Of a stretch of 64,000 nt of DNA, positions 51,146 through 59,769 are shown piece after piece. The position numbers and the translations under genes were made by a program. The stretch is from an uncultured Desulfovibrio sp. (GTDB lineage: Bacteria > Desulfobacterota > Desulfovibrionia > Desulfovibrionales > Desulfovibrionaceae). Under the pieces are notes generated by a model. The model was given only the letters and a program-made list of their open reading frames with translations, searched no databases and was not told the DNA's origin. Position 1 is the first letter of the stretch. Every line of letters begins with the position of its first letter. Location of the stretch: assembly GCA_913063155.1 (NCBI GenBank), contig CAJXYU010000001.1, positions 682,001 through 746,000 of the forward strand, given 5' to 3'.

Positions 51146-51547
51146 TCATCTGCGACGCAGACGAACAGGCACCCACCACAAGGACAACAGGATGAGCGCA
51201 AAAAAAGCGCCATAGACCGCTATGAACTTCCAGGCAGCGCAGTCGAAAAACAGCAGCCGCCCAAGCCAATAGCCTATAAAACCGCCCCCAGTCCCGTCTT
51301 GTCCCGCCGCCATGCGCAGCCGGTCCTCCCATACGGTAAGGGGGCACATATAACCCAGTAGGGTTTCGGCCAATACGAACCCCATGAGCCCCACATGAGT
51401 GAATCGGAACCACGGATTGCGCACAAAAGGCCACCTCAGCCAAGCCCCGGCCCAGATCACAGGCAAACTCAAAGCGTTGAAAGCGGCAATGAGCACGTGC
51501 ACGATGAGCACGATATCGGCAAGCAGGACGGCGACGCTGCCGTTCAT
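51146..51547 (-). CDS. DUF2784 membrane protein
   Basis: 133 residues with four membrane helices. The pattern LADIVLIVHVLIAAFN, FTHVGLMGFVLAET and CPLTVWEDRLR is that of DUF2784, an inner-membrane family of unknown function. Its start overlaps the stop of the preceding hydrolase gene (ATGA), so they are translated together. Confidence 0.88.
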   Translation of the reverse strand: MNGSVAVLLADIVLIVHVLIAAFNALSLPVIWAGAWLRWPFVRNPWFRFTHVGLMGFVLAETLLGYMCPLTVWEDRLRMAAGQDGTGGGFIGYWLGRLLFFDCAAWKFIAVYGAFFALILLSLWWVPVRLRRR

Positions 51548-52386
51548 GGCCCATACTCCCTCACCAGCGAAGCCAGATAATTGTCCAGACCGTCCACGTA
51601 CACGGCTCCGGATGTTTCAAAACCGCTGTTATGGTTCCCGGATATCTCCAGAAATTCCTTGGGACCTCCATACCCCTCATATAGCCTTCGACCCAGTTCG
51701 TAGGGCACGATGTCGTCCTGCGGGCTATGAATGAAGAGGGCCGGGATACGCAGCGGGTGCAAATGCCGATCGCTTTCATACCGAAACCGGGCCAAGGCCT
51801 TGACCGGCAACCAGGGGTAGAGCCTGCGGCCCATGTCCACCAGGGAGGTAAAGGTGGATTCCAGGACCAGCCCTGCGGGGGCCTGACCGTTTTCATACAT
51901 GTCCCGGGCAAGTTTTGCACCAACGCCGCCGCCCAGAGAGCGGCCAAAGACCACCACCTGTTCCGGCGCGATTTCCCTTTCCTTGTGCAGCCATTTCCAG
52001 GCGGCACGGGCGTCCTCCCGGGTCGCTTCTTCCGAAGGGGTTCCACTGCTCCGGCCATACCCGGAATAGTCGAAAATGAAGATATTCAGGCCAAGTGAAT
52101 GAAAAATGCGAAAAGACTCCAACCGGTGCGAAATATTGCCGCCGTTGCCGTGACAGAACAACAGGGTGAAGCGGGCCTCGGGGTGCGGCAACCACCAGCC
52201 GTGCAGCCGGTGGCCGAGAACATTCCGAAATTCCACATCCTCGTATTCCAAACCGATGTCGGAGGGTACGGCGGCCAGTTCGCGAACCGGATAGTAGACC
52301 ATGCCTTTCTGCGAAAAGAAGACCGCCGCCGACAGCAGCAGATACCCCACCCCCAGCAGAAGAATGGTGACCTTGAGTACGATCAT
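51544..52386 (-). CDS. membrane-anchored alpha/beta hydrolase
   Basis: 280 residues. One N-terminal membrane helix (TILLLGVGYLLLSAAVFF) is followed by a hydrolase with oxyanion motif FCHGNGGNIS, elbow VFGRSLGGGVG, Asp in SPQDDIVPY and His in SGNHNSGF. These fit the BAAT/YfhR-like serine hydrolases; the active domain is probably on the outer face of the inner membrane. GGGAG precedes the ATG at 52386. Coupled to DUF2784. Confidence 0.85.
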   Translation of the reverse strand: MIVLKVTILLLGVGYLLLSAAVFFSQKGMVYYPVRELAAVPSDIGLEYEDVEFRNVLGHRLHGWWLPHPEARFTLLFCHGNGGNISHRLESFRIFHSLGLNIFIFDYSGYGRSSGTPSEEATREDARAAWKWLHKEREIAPEQVVVFGRSLGGGVGAKLARDMYENGQAPAGLVLESTFTSLVDMGRRLYPWLPVKALARFRYESDRHLHPLRIPALFIHSPQDDIVPYELGRRLYEGYGGPKEFLEISGNHNSGFETSGAVYVDGLDNYLASLVREYGP

Positions 52387-52559
52387 GAGAAACTCCCTTG
52401 ATGCATGGACGAAAGGTAACACGGCCGGACGCAGGGAAAAAGAATGAAAATCTATAAGTCTCAACCACTAGCCAAGAATGAAAATCCTTTCTATAATTAA
52501 AATAGGCGTAGAGAAAATTTTTCCCGTATTTTCGGGTGCCACATAAGGAGGTAGATCGC

Positions 52560-53234
52560 ATGTTGGTTGAAAACTGGATGACGAAAAACGTCATTACGCT
52601 CACAGCGGATCGTTCCATGATGAAGGCGGCCAAACTCATGAAGGACAAGCATATCAGCAGCCTGCCCATCGTCGATGAAGACGGAAAAATCGTTGGCATC
52701 CTGTCTGACCGGGACATCAAGGAAGCCTCGCCGTCCAAGGCCACAACCCTGGACATGCATGAGCTCTACTACCTGCTCTCGGACATCAAGATCGGCGACA
52801 TCATGACCAAAAAGCCGGTGACCATCAAAGGCAAGGAAACCGTGGAAAAGGCCGCGGCACTCATGCTCGAAGGGCGTTTCGGCAGCCTGCCTGTTGTGGA
52901 CGGCGAAGGGAAAGTGCTCGGCATCATCACCGACACCGACGTGTTCAACGTGCTTATCGACATCACAGGCGTCCGCAACGGCGGCGTTCAGGTCTGCCTC
53001 CAGATCTCCACGGAGCCGGGCAGCCTCTCCCCGGTACTCGACGTGCTCAAGGAAAACGGCGCCCGCATCATGTCCATCCTCACCCGCAACGTGGCCGAGG
53101 AGCAAAACGTGAAGGACGTCTACATCCGCATCAAGGACATGGACAAACCCTCCCTCAAGAAACTCCAGGCGACCATGGAGGAAAAATTCAAACCCCAATA
53201 TTGGGTCATCGACCACGTTCACCCCGTGGTCTGA
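52560..53234 (+). CDS. CBS-pair and ACT-domain protein
   Basis: 224 residues: two CBS motifs (1-60 and 75-135; ENWMTKNVITLTADRSMMK and IGDIMTKKPVTIKGKETVE), then an ACT-like domain (about 145-215; GGVQVCLQISTEPGSLSPVL). CBS pairs bind adenine nucleotides and ACT domains bind amino acids, so it is likely a metabolic sensor; in AcuB-like proteins this plan is linked to acetoin or energy control. AAGGAGG precedes the ATG at 52560, which was chosen over one 24 bases earlier. Confidence 0.88.
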   Translation: MLVENWMTKNVITLTADRSMMKAAKLMKDKHISSLPIVDEDGKIVGILSDRDIKEASPSKATTLDMHELYYLLSDIKIGDIMTKKPVTIKGKETVEKAAALMLEGRFGSLPVVDGEGKVLGIITDTDVFNVLIDITGVRNGGVQVCLQISTEPGSLSPVLDVLKENGARIMSILTRNVAEEQNVKDVYIRIKDMDKPSLKKLQATMEEKFKPQYWVIDHVHPVV

Positions 53235-53245
53235 CAAGACAAAAA

Positions 53246-53275
53246 GCGAAAGCCGGACTTTTGTCCGGCTTTCGC
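53246..53275 (+). terminator. hairpin after the CBS-ACT gene
   Basis: GCGAAAGCCGGAC pairs perfectly with GTCCGGCTTTCGC around TTTT. The T-run is on the minus-strand side, so direction is uncertain. Confidence 0.65.
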
Positions 53276-53420
53276 TCATCGTTCAGACATCCATTTCCAG
53301 ACGATTCCTTAAGATTTCTTACCATCAATGTTCCTGAAATTCTTTTCCACAATCCATATGCCGTTCCGTAAGGTTTTCCCGGCAACCTGCCGAAAAGACT
53401 TGTAAGCAAAAGGGAGAACC

Positions 53421-53816
53421 ATGGGTACGGTTGTAGCACTGGATCAGTTCAGGAAGGGAAGCGAACAGCAGACGGACGCCACGTTCGAAGCGCCGCACCG
53501 GCCCGCAATATTCGGGTCGGAAATCTGGGGCATGGACTATTCGTCCATGGAAGGCGTCGTGTTCGGATTGCTCAAGGTCCGCGAGATCGCCGGATTTTTC
53601 TACGGCGCCCATGATGCGGAGTTCGACCACATGCTCATCAACGCCCTGGACAAGGCCTACCACTATGAACTGCACGGCCCGGACGCGCTGAAAGCCGCCA
53701 TCCGCCCGCTCAAGGCGGACATGGCGGACATGATCAACGACAACAACCGCAAACCCATGTCCCTGGCTCTGGTCATTCTGGACCTGATCGAAAAATCCCC
53801 CGAAAGAAAAAAGTAG
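53421..53816 (+). CDS. hypothetical protein
   Basis: 131 residues, soluble, with a helical core (MEGVVFGLLKVREIAGFFYG; ALDKAYHYELHGPDALK). No domain is recognised. AAAAGGGAG precedes the ATG and codon use matches its neighbours. It is convergent with the MORN gene, 22 bases away. The function is unknown. Confidence 0.65.
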   Translation: MGTVVALDQFRKGSEQQTDATFEAPHRPAIFGSEIWGMDYSSMEGVVFGLLKVREIAGFFYGAHDAEFDHMLINALDKAYHYELHGPDALKAAIRPLKADMADMINDNNRKPMSLALVILDLIEKSPERKK

Positions 53817-53838
53817 AGCTCCGGAGTCCCGGGCAAGC

Positions 53839-54792
53839 TCACCACACTACAGCCTCGAACTCCTCCCGGCTGAGCGGATTGGCGAACTCCCCGTCGCGCC
53901 AAACACCGTATTGCACGGTTCCATCTGCGGCAATATATTGCCCAGGCCCGTCCCTGCGGTCCCGGCGATACATGCCAAGGAACCTGGAACCGTCCGCATA
54001 GGTAAAGGTGCCGAACCCTTCCCGTCGATCCTTTCGGAAGTCTCCCTCGAATTTTTCTCCGCCCCGGAAATAATACGTGCCACGCCCCTGCCGAACCCCC
54101 TGCACTTCATGGCCAATATACAGATCCCCGTTGGGATAGACACGCCGCCCCACTCCGTGACTCTTACCATGCAGGAAACTTCCCTCAAACCGTTGTCCGT
54201 TTTCGAAAACGTACACGCCCCGGCCGTTCTGACAGTCGCCGCTGATGCATCCGGCCGGGTGCATGGGGCTCCACGGCATTTCCGGTCTCTCCTGCCGGGC
54301 GGCTTGGTAGGCCTCCAACTCTTGCTTGTATTCCTTGCGACGCAAAGTCCTGATGAAGTCGCCGTGCCGCCAGAGCTCGTACTGCACCCTTCGGTCCGCG
54401 CTCACGAACACGCCAGGCCCGTGACGGAAACCGCGACAGTAGAAACCGTCGTAACGTGAGCCGTCGGCATCCACATGCCTACCCCGGCCATGCTCCCAGC
54501 CCAGAACATACTGTCCTTCATGGCGGGAGCCCCGCCAGTCCTCGTACACGCCTCGGCCAAAGGGATGCCCCTGACGAAATTCACCCTTGTAGCGGGAGCC
54601 GATGGGGTAAAACAAGACGCCCTCCCCCGAAGGAAGCCCGTCTTTGAACGCACCCTCGTAACGGCTGAAATCGTCGTTGAGATAGACGGCCCGCCCGGAA
54701 GTACAGTTCCCGGACAGGCACTGTCCGGCCATGGCCGGTCCCAAAGAGAGTATAACCGCGCAAATGGAAAGGAAAAAAGAAACAGTATGCAT
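53839..54792 (-). CDS. exported MORN-repeat protein with internal duplication
   Basis: 317 residues with a signal peptide (VSFFLSICAVILSLGPAMAG). About nine MORN repeats (for example YEGAFKDGLPSGEGVLFY and FEGDFRKDRREGFGTF) occur in two sets. Each half opens with a paired-cysteine motif (CLSGNCTSGRAVY; CISGDCQNGRGVY) and ends with VQYxxWRxGxF and a short acidic tail, so the gene arose by duplication of a unit. MORN proteins usually bind lipids or act as structural ribbons; the paired cysteines suggest disulfides outside the cytoplasm. The role is unknown. Confidence 0.82.
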   Translation of the reverse strand: MHTVSFFLSICAVILSLGPAMAGQCLSGNCTSGRAVYLNDDFSRYEGAFKDGLPSGEGVLFYPIGSRYKGEFRQGHPFGRGVYEDWRGSRHEGQYVLGWEHGRGRHVDADGSRYDGFYCRGFRHGPGVFVSADRRVQYELWRHGDFIRTLRRKEYKQELEAYQAARQERPEMPWSPMHPAGCISGDCQNGRGVYVFENGQRFEGSFLHGKSHGVGRRVYPNGDLYIGHEVQGVRQGRGTYYFRGGEKFEGDFRKDRREGFGTFTYADGSRFLGMYRRDRRDGPGQYIAADGTVQYGVWRDGEFANPLSREEFEAVVW

Positions 54793-54844
54793 GGCAGGCG
54801 ATTACTAGGGCATTTTACGATCAAAATCCACTCTGGACGCCAGG

Positions 54845-56254
54845 CTAATCCAAACTGTCGAAAGACCATGGTTTACGGAGAAAAAAGCCTTCCTTCAGCC
54901 CAGGGTACGAGCAGTACAGGGAACACTTCATACCAGGATGAGCCACGTCCAACCCTTGCCCGAGATCATTTTCCAGACCATAGTCTTCCGGGGATAACCG
55001 AGGGCGCTCCAGGCCGGGAATCAGGACCTCCACATCCTCGTTCGTCTCCCAGCGCGACTTGACCTCGATCCGCCAGCGACCATCTCCCAGGTCCTCGTTG
55101 AGGCGTGCCAACACCGGACGACGTTCACTCTCATCCGGCGGCAGGGCCAGGGGAGCACGCCTGGAGATGTCGAAAAAGCCCGTAGTCAAAGGACGGGAAG
55201 CCGCATTGACCAACTCTGCAAGATACCTTTCAGCCTGAAAATCGCCCCTGGCCAGATCGTCCAGAGCCGTGCGGTAGGCATCCACCACCTGCGCCAGATA
55301 GGCGGAACTTTTGGTCCGTCCCTCCAGCTTGATGGAAGCCACACCGATACGAGCAAACCAGTCGAGGTAATGCAGCAAACACAGGTCCTCGGCCGCAAAA
55401 AACTTGCTGAACGCCCCGGTTTCCGCTGCCAGATGAAGGGCAGGTTCCGCAGAAGCATCCGATCCGCAATCGGCCGGCTCGAAAATGAATTCGTCGTCCT
55501 CCTGCGGAACATCGCCGCACAGATCCGGGGGGACTGCAGTATCGGGCTTGCCGAAGCAGTAATCCTGCACAACCCAGAGATCCTCGCCCGGACGCGTTTT
55601 CTCCTCCACGGCAATACTGGCAGGTTTGTATTCGTAACGACACGGATGGGAGCACTGCCCCAAATTGCCGGGCCGGTCGTTGAGATAGGCGCTCATGTAA
55701 CAACGGCCAGAAATGGCCATGCACTGGGCTCCGTGCACAAAGACCTCCAGTTCCATGTCAGGCAGCTGCTTCCTGCAAATAGCCAACATCTGCATGAGTT
55801 CCGAAGAGCGCACCTCTCGAGCCACGTTGACCCGCCTCGCACCAAGGTTGCGCCAAAAATCCACCGACCAGCTGTTGCAAGTGTTGGCCTGGGTGCTCAC
55901 ATGCACCGGCATGTCGGGCAGCAGCGTGCGGATCTTGCTGATGACTCCCGGGTCCGAAGCGATGATGGCATCCGGCCTGACCGTCTGCATGGACCGCACA
56001 TATTGTTCCACCTGAGGCAGCATGTCCTCACGCGGGTAGACGTTCATGGCAAAATAGACCTTGACCCCTGCGGCATGTGCCTTCCCGATGGCGTCCGGGA
56101 GTTCCTCCATGGTGAACCCGGCGGCTCCAGCCCGCAGATTCAGTTCACTGCCGCCCAGATAGACCGCATCTGCGCCGTAACGAATGGCTGTTTCAAGCTT
56201 TTCCATATTGCCGGCCGGAGCCAGCAGTTCGGGAATATTCCTTTTGCCCTGCTT
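54845..56254 (-). CDS. U32 family protein (TrhP/RlhA-like)
   Basis: 469 residues. The U32 signature is clear: ELLAPAGNMEKLETAIRYGADAVYLGG at the start, then VFVHGAQCMAISGRCYMS and a later IKLEGRTKSSAYLA. U32 members TrhP and RlhA hydroxylate cytidines or uridines in RNA, using an iron-sulfur site; which one this is cannot be told. Between PCRYEYKP and the LCLLHYLDWF block there is an acidic insertion of about 60 residues with a few Cys, more than in typical members. The ATG at 56254 fits AAGG better than the one 9 bases earlier. Confidence 0.85.
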   Translation of the reverse strand, partial: KQGKRNIPELLAPAGNMEKLETAIRYGADAVYLGGSELNLRAGAAGFTMEELPDAIGKAHAAGVKVYFAMNVYPREDMLPQVEQYVRSMQTVRPDAIIASDPGVISKIRTLLPDMPVHVSTQANTCNSWSVDFWRNLGARRVNVAREVRSSELMQMLAICRKQLPDMELEVFVHGAQCMAISGRCYMSAYLNDRPGNLGQCSHPCRYEYKPASIAVEEKTRPGEDLWVVQDYCFGKPDTAVPPDLCGDVPQEDDEFIFEPADCGSDASAEPALHLAAETGAFSKFFAAEDLCLLHYLDWFARIGVASIKLEGRTKSSAYLAQVVDAYRTALDDLARGDFQAERYLAELVNAASRPLTTGFFDISRRAPLALPPDESERRPVLARLNEDLGDGRWRIEVKSRWETNEDVEVLIPGLERPRLSPEDYGLENDLGQGLDVAHPGMKCSLYCSYPGLKEGFFLRKPWSFDSLD

Positions 56255-56475
56255 CATTGGTTGCATACCTTTTCTGCAAAATTTCCGGATGCACGCACGG
56301 TACAACAAAGCCGCCATGAAGACCATATCTGTCTTGCCCCCATCCTAAAAGCTCCACCCGAAAAATTTTGTTTCATTTCTAACGCACCATGACCGGCCGA
56401 CGGCATCCATCACCTGATAAAAAATACTACTCTCACATAATGCGCTTATAAATATCGCAACCCAACACAATATTC

Positions 56476-56503
56476 TTGACGCTGTCCCCTTCCATGCCAT
56501 GAT
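56476..56503 (+). promoter_or_regulatory. possible promoter of the chemoreceptor gene
   Basis: TTGACG and CATGAT are 16 bp apart, about 75 bases before the start codon. No sigma-28 or sigma-54 motif was seen. Confidence 0.4.
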
Positions 56504-56578
56504 GAAATCAGAAAACCATTCTTTGGAAAAAGATAAGGCAACTTGGTCTTTCACGTGAGGGCGTCAGGGGGAAGTGAG

Positions 56579-58570
56579 ATGAAATGGAAAAATTTCGCAC
56601 TGCGTTGGAAATTCATGGTGGGCTTTGGGCTGATCCTGGCCCTGCTCATGGGAGTGGGAGGAGAATCCATTCTCGGCATCGGCGGCATTGTGAACAATGC
56701 CGGGCAGGTCATCGACGGAAACAAGCTCAAGGGGGTATTCCTCCAAAAGGTGGTGGACCACCTCAACTGGACCAACAAAGTCAACGCTTTTCTCAACGAC
56801 GAAAGCATCAAGACCCTTGAAGTACAGACGGATCCCAAACAATGCGGATTCGGCAAATGGTACTATTCCGACGACAGAAAAAAGGCCGAAGTACTCGTTC
56901 CGGCCATCAAACCCCTGTTGACCGCCATCGAGGAACCCCACACCCAGCTGCACAAGTCCGCCGTGGAAATCGGCGAAAAGTTCGTTCAAGTCAACCGGGA
57001 GGTGGGGGCTTTCCTTCGCGACAAGAAGGTCGACCACCTGCTCTGGCTGGAAAAAGTCAGCGACGGCCTGCTGGACAATTCCACCACCAGAATCGGTGTG
57101 CAGACCGACTACAAAAAGTGCTCATTCGGCAAGTGGCTCTACTCCCCAGAAGTGGCGCAGCTGAAGAACGAGTATCCCGGCTTCAAGACGGCGGTGGACA
57201 AGGTCTATGGGCCCCATGAAGCTCTGCACAACAGTGTGATCAAAATCAATGACGCCCTGAAATACGGCCAACGAAACGAAGCAGTCCAAACCTTCCATGC
57301 GAACACGACGACACTAGCCGAAAAAACACTGGCCGCCATCGACGGAATCATTGCCTGGCACAACGACAAGCTTGCCCGGCAGAGCCAAGCCAGAGCCGTG
57401 TACGCAACCAAAACCCTGCCCAACCTGCAAAAAACCCAGAAGTTGCTTGAAGAAATCCGCAACACGGTGAACAGCAACATCATGACCGACCAAACTATGC
57501 TCGCCTCGGCCTCCAACACCAAAACGGCTGTCAGCATACTGGTTGCCGTGGCCCTGCCCCTAGGCATCCTGCTGGCTTACGTCATCGCCAACGGCATACT
57601 CGGCCCCCTCAAAAAGGGAATGTCCCTGGCCGACGTCATCGCCTCAGGCGATCTGACCAAAGACATCGACGTGAACCAGAAGGACGAAGTGGGCCAGTTG
57701 GCCAACTCCCTGCGCCGAATGAGCGAAGGGCTCAAGGAGGTCGTGGAACAGGTCCTGAAAGGAGCCGAAAACGTAGCCTCGGGCAGTGAGCAACTCTCGG
57801 CCTCGGCCCAGCAGATGTCCCAGGGAGCCACTGAGCAGGCGTCCTCAATCGAGGAAGTTTCGGCTTCCATGGAGGAAATGGCCGGCAACATTGAAAAAAA
57901 TGCAGACAATGCCCGCGAAACCGAAAACATCTCTTCCAAGGCCGCAGCCAACGCGGACAAAAGCGGCCGAGCGGTTTCCCAAACAGTAGGGGCCATGGGA
58001 GAGATAGCTGAAAAAATCTCCATCATTGAGGAAATCGCACGCCGGACCAACCTGTTGGCTCTCAACGCAGCCATCGAGGCGGCCCGCGCAGGAGAGCACG
58101 GCAAGGGCTTTGCCGTGGTGGCGGCGGAGGTGCGCAAATTGGCAGAGCGTTCGGGGGAAGCCGCAGCGGAAATCAGCGAACTTTCGGCCTCCAGCATGGA
58201 CGTGGCCCGAACCGCCGGGGAAATGCTTGAACAACTGGTGCCGGATATCAAAAAAACCGCGGACCTGGTCCAGGAGATCACCACTGCCAGTAACGAGATG
58301 AGTACCGGTGCCGTACAAATCAACTCGGCCATTCAGCAACTCGACCTCGTCATCCAGAAAAATGCGGCCATGTCCGAGGAGGTGTCCTCCACCAGCGAGG
58401 AACTTTCGGCACAGAGCCAGCAGCTTCAGGCCACCATGTCCTACTTCAGCGTAAACGGGAACGGGTATGACGGGCACAGGCGGATCATCACCGCATCCGC
58501 AGCTCCCAAGGCCATCGCCCAATCACCAGTGGAGCAAGATGAGGGCGAAGAAGAATTCGAACGGTTTTGA
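56579..58570 (+). CDS. methyl-accepting chemotaxis protein with two periplasmic CZB-like domains
   Basis: 663 residues. TM1 is near 12-32 and TM2 near 320-343 ([20 protein letters not shown]). Between them are two zinc-binding CZB-type modules, each with the H-x-x-W, C-x-F-G-x-W and PH-x-x-LH set: HLNW...CGFGKWYYS...PHTQLHKSA, and HLLW...CSFGKWLYS...[13 protein letters not shown] follows, then the signalling hairpin with [20 protein letters not shown], the invariant tip. The modules would face the periplasm. GGGGAAG lies before the ATG at 56579. No other chemotaxis gene is nearby. Confidence 0.9.
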   Translation: MKWKNFALRWKFMVGFGLILALLMGVGGESILGIGGIVNNAGQVIDGNKLKGVFLQKVVDHLNWTNKVNAFLNDESIKTLEVQTDPKQCGFGKWYYSDDRKKAEVLVPAIKPLLTAIEEPHTQLHKSAVEIGEKFVQVNREVGAFLRDKKVDHLLWLEKVSDGLLDNSTTRIGVQTDYKKCSFGKWLYSPEVAQLKNEYPGFKTAVDKVYGPHEALHNSVIKINDALKYGQRNEAVQTFHANTTTLAEKTLAAIDGIIAWHNDKLARQSQARAVYATKTLPNLQKTQKLLEEIRNTVNSNIMTDQTMLASASNTKTAVSILVAVALPLGILLAYVIANGILGPLKKGMSLADVIASGDLTKDIDVNQKDEVGQLANSLRRMSEGLKEVVEQVLKGAENVASGSEQLSASAQQMSQGATEQASSIEEVSASMEEMAGNIEKNADNARETENISSKAAANADKSGRAVSQTVGAMGEIAEKISIIEEIARRTNLLALNAAIEAARAGEHGKGFAVVAAEVRKLAERSGEAAAEISELSASSMDVARTAGEMLEQLVPDIKKTADLVQEITTASNEMSTGAVQINSAIQQLDLVIQKNAAMSEEVSSTSEELSAQSQQLQATMSYFSVNGNGYDGHRRIITASAAPKAIAQSPVEQDEGEEEFERF

Positions 58571-58595
58571 CTCCCTGCATTCGCATTGACAAGAT

Positions 58596-58616
58596 CCCGT
58601 TTTGACGGGGCTTTTT
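58596..58616 (+). terminator. intrinsic terminator of the chemoreceptor gene
   Basis: CCCGT-TTTG-ACGGG hairpin followed by CTTTTTG. Confidence 0.75.
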
Positions 58617-58693
58617 GTTTATTCAGACAATGCATAAAAAAATAAGTGTTTCCTCTGAAAGTCATGGTACAGTCAGCCCGAGGACTGAAAGAT

Positions 58694-59683
58694 ATGGTCA
58701 TGCCATCCCGCAAGGAAGCACCCAGCGTGGAAGACGGTTATCTCCCGATTCCGCCCGAACACCTGCTGCCCAACACCCGTGCCAGCTTCGAGATATATCT
58801 CAAGCAGGGCGGCAAATTCGTGCTCTATGCCAAAACCAATGATCAGTTGACGACCCAGCACCGCAGCAAGCTGGGCGAAATGGGCGCACGCGAAGTCTAC
58901 ATCAATGTCAGCAAGGAATCCGAATACAGCGACTACATCCAGGACAACATGGCCCAGTTGCTGAACGACGACGACATTTCCGCGGATGTCCGCGCCGAGA
59001 CCTGGAGCTGGTCGGCGGCCAACTTGGCGGAGGCCGTCTACGAGAGTTCTCTACCCCCCAGCGTGCTCAGGAAACGGGTGGATCGCATCAAAAAACTCAT
59101 CGAGGCCAGCAGCCGCTTCTTCACTTCACCGGAGTCCCTCAAGGAGTTGGCCAAGTACATCAGCGCCGGAGGCAACATCTACCAGCATGGCATAGGCACC
59201 ATGGTCTACTCCCTGTGCCTGATGCAGACCTATGATCCCGATGAACCGACCATGACCGCAGTCTGCGTCGGGGCCATGCTCCACGACATGGGCAAGCTCC
59301 ACCTGCCCGAACAACTGCTGGAAAAGGACCCCCGGGACATGAACGAACAAGAATTCCGAGCCTATGCAGCCCACCCCAACATCGGAGTTCGGGCCAGCGC
59401 AGTCATTCCCCTCATGCCCGAGGCCATCCACTGCGTCCTCTTCCACCATGAACGGATGGATGGGAAAGGCTATCCTTCCGGAGCCACCGGTGAAGAAATC
59501 CCCCTGTATGCACGGGTTGTAGGGCTCTGCAACGCCTATGACGGTCTGACGCGCTCCAAGCCCTGGCGACGTGGTTACACGCCGTTCGAAGCCCTCAAGC
59601 ACGTACGCGACGACACGGGTGGCTTTGACGAAGACGTGTTCATGCGTCTGGTCAAAGTGCTTTCGGACTCCGGACTTACCTGA
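58694..59683 (+). CDS. HD-GYP domain protein
   Basis: 329 residues. An N-terminal alpha-beta domain (15-110; FEIYLKQGGKFVLYAK) is followed by an HD-GYP domain with ligands in HDMGKLHLPEQ and signature HHERMDGKGYPSG, both intact, so cyclic-di-GMP hydrolysis is expected. Several in-frame ATGs exist; 58694 has GAGGA at proper spacing. It is a second HD-GYP protein in the window, with a different N-terminal domain from the one at 16625. Convergent with a hybrid kinase gene. Confidence 0.85.
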   Translation: MVMPSRKEAPSVEDGYLPIPPEHLLPNTRASFEIYLKQGGKFVLYAKTNDQLTTQHRSKLGEMGAREVYINVSKESEYSDYIQDNMAQLLNDDDISADVRAETWSWSAANLAEAVYESSLPPSVLRKRVDRIKKLIEASSRFFTSPESLKELAKYISAGGNIYQHGIGTMVYSLCLMQTYDPDEPTMTAVCVGAMLHDMGKLHLPEQLLEKDPRDMNEQEFRAYAAHPNIGVRASAVIPLMPEAIHCVLFHHERMDGKGYPSGATGEEIPLYARVVGLCNAYDGLTRSKPWRRGYTPFEALKHVRDDTGGFDEDVFMRLVKVLSDSGLT

Positions 59684-59769
59684 TCTCCCGCTCGGCAGAC
59701 AGCGCAACATGTCTACCGACACCGGCGTGAGTTCGCAAAGCCCTCACGCTCGCCCGACAAATGCGATTT

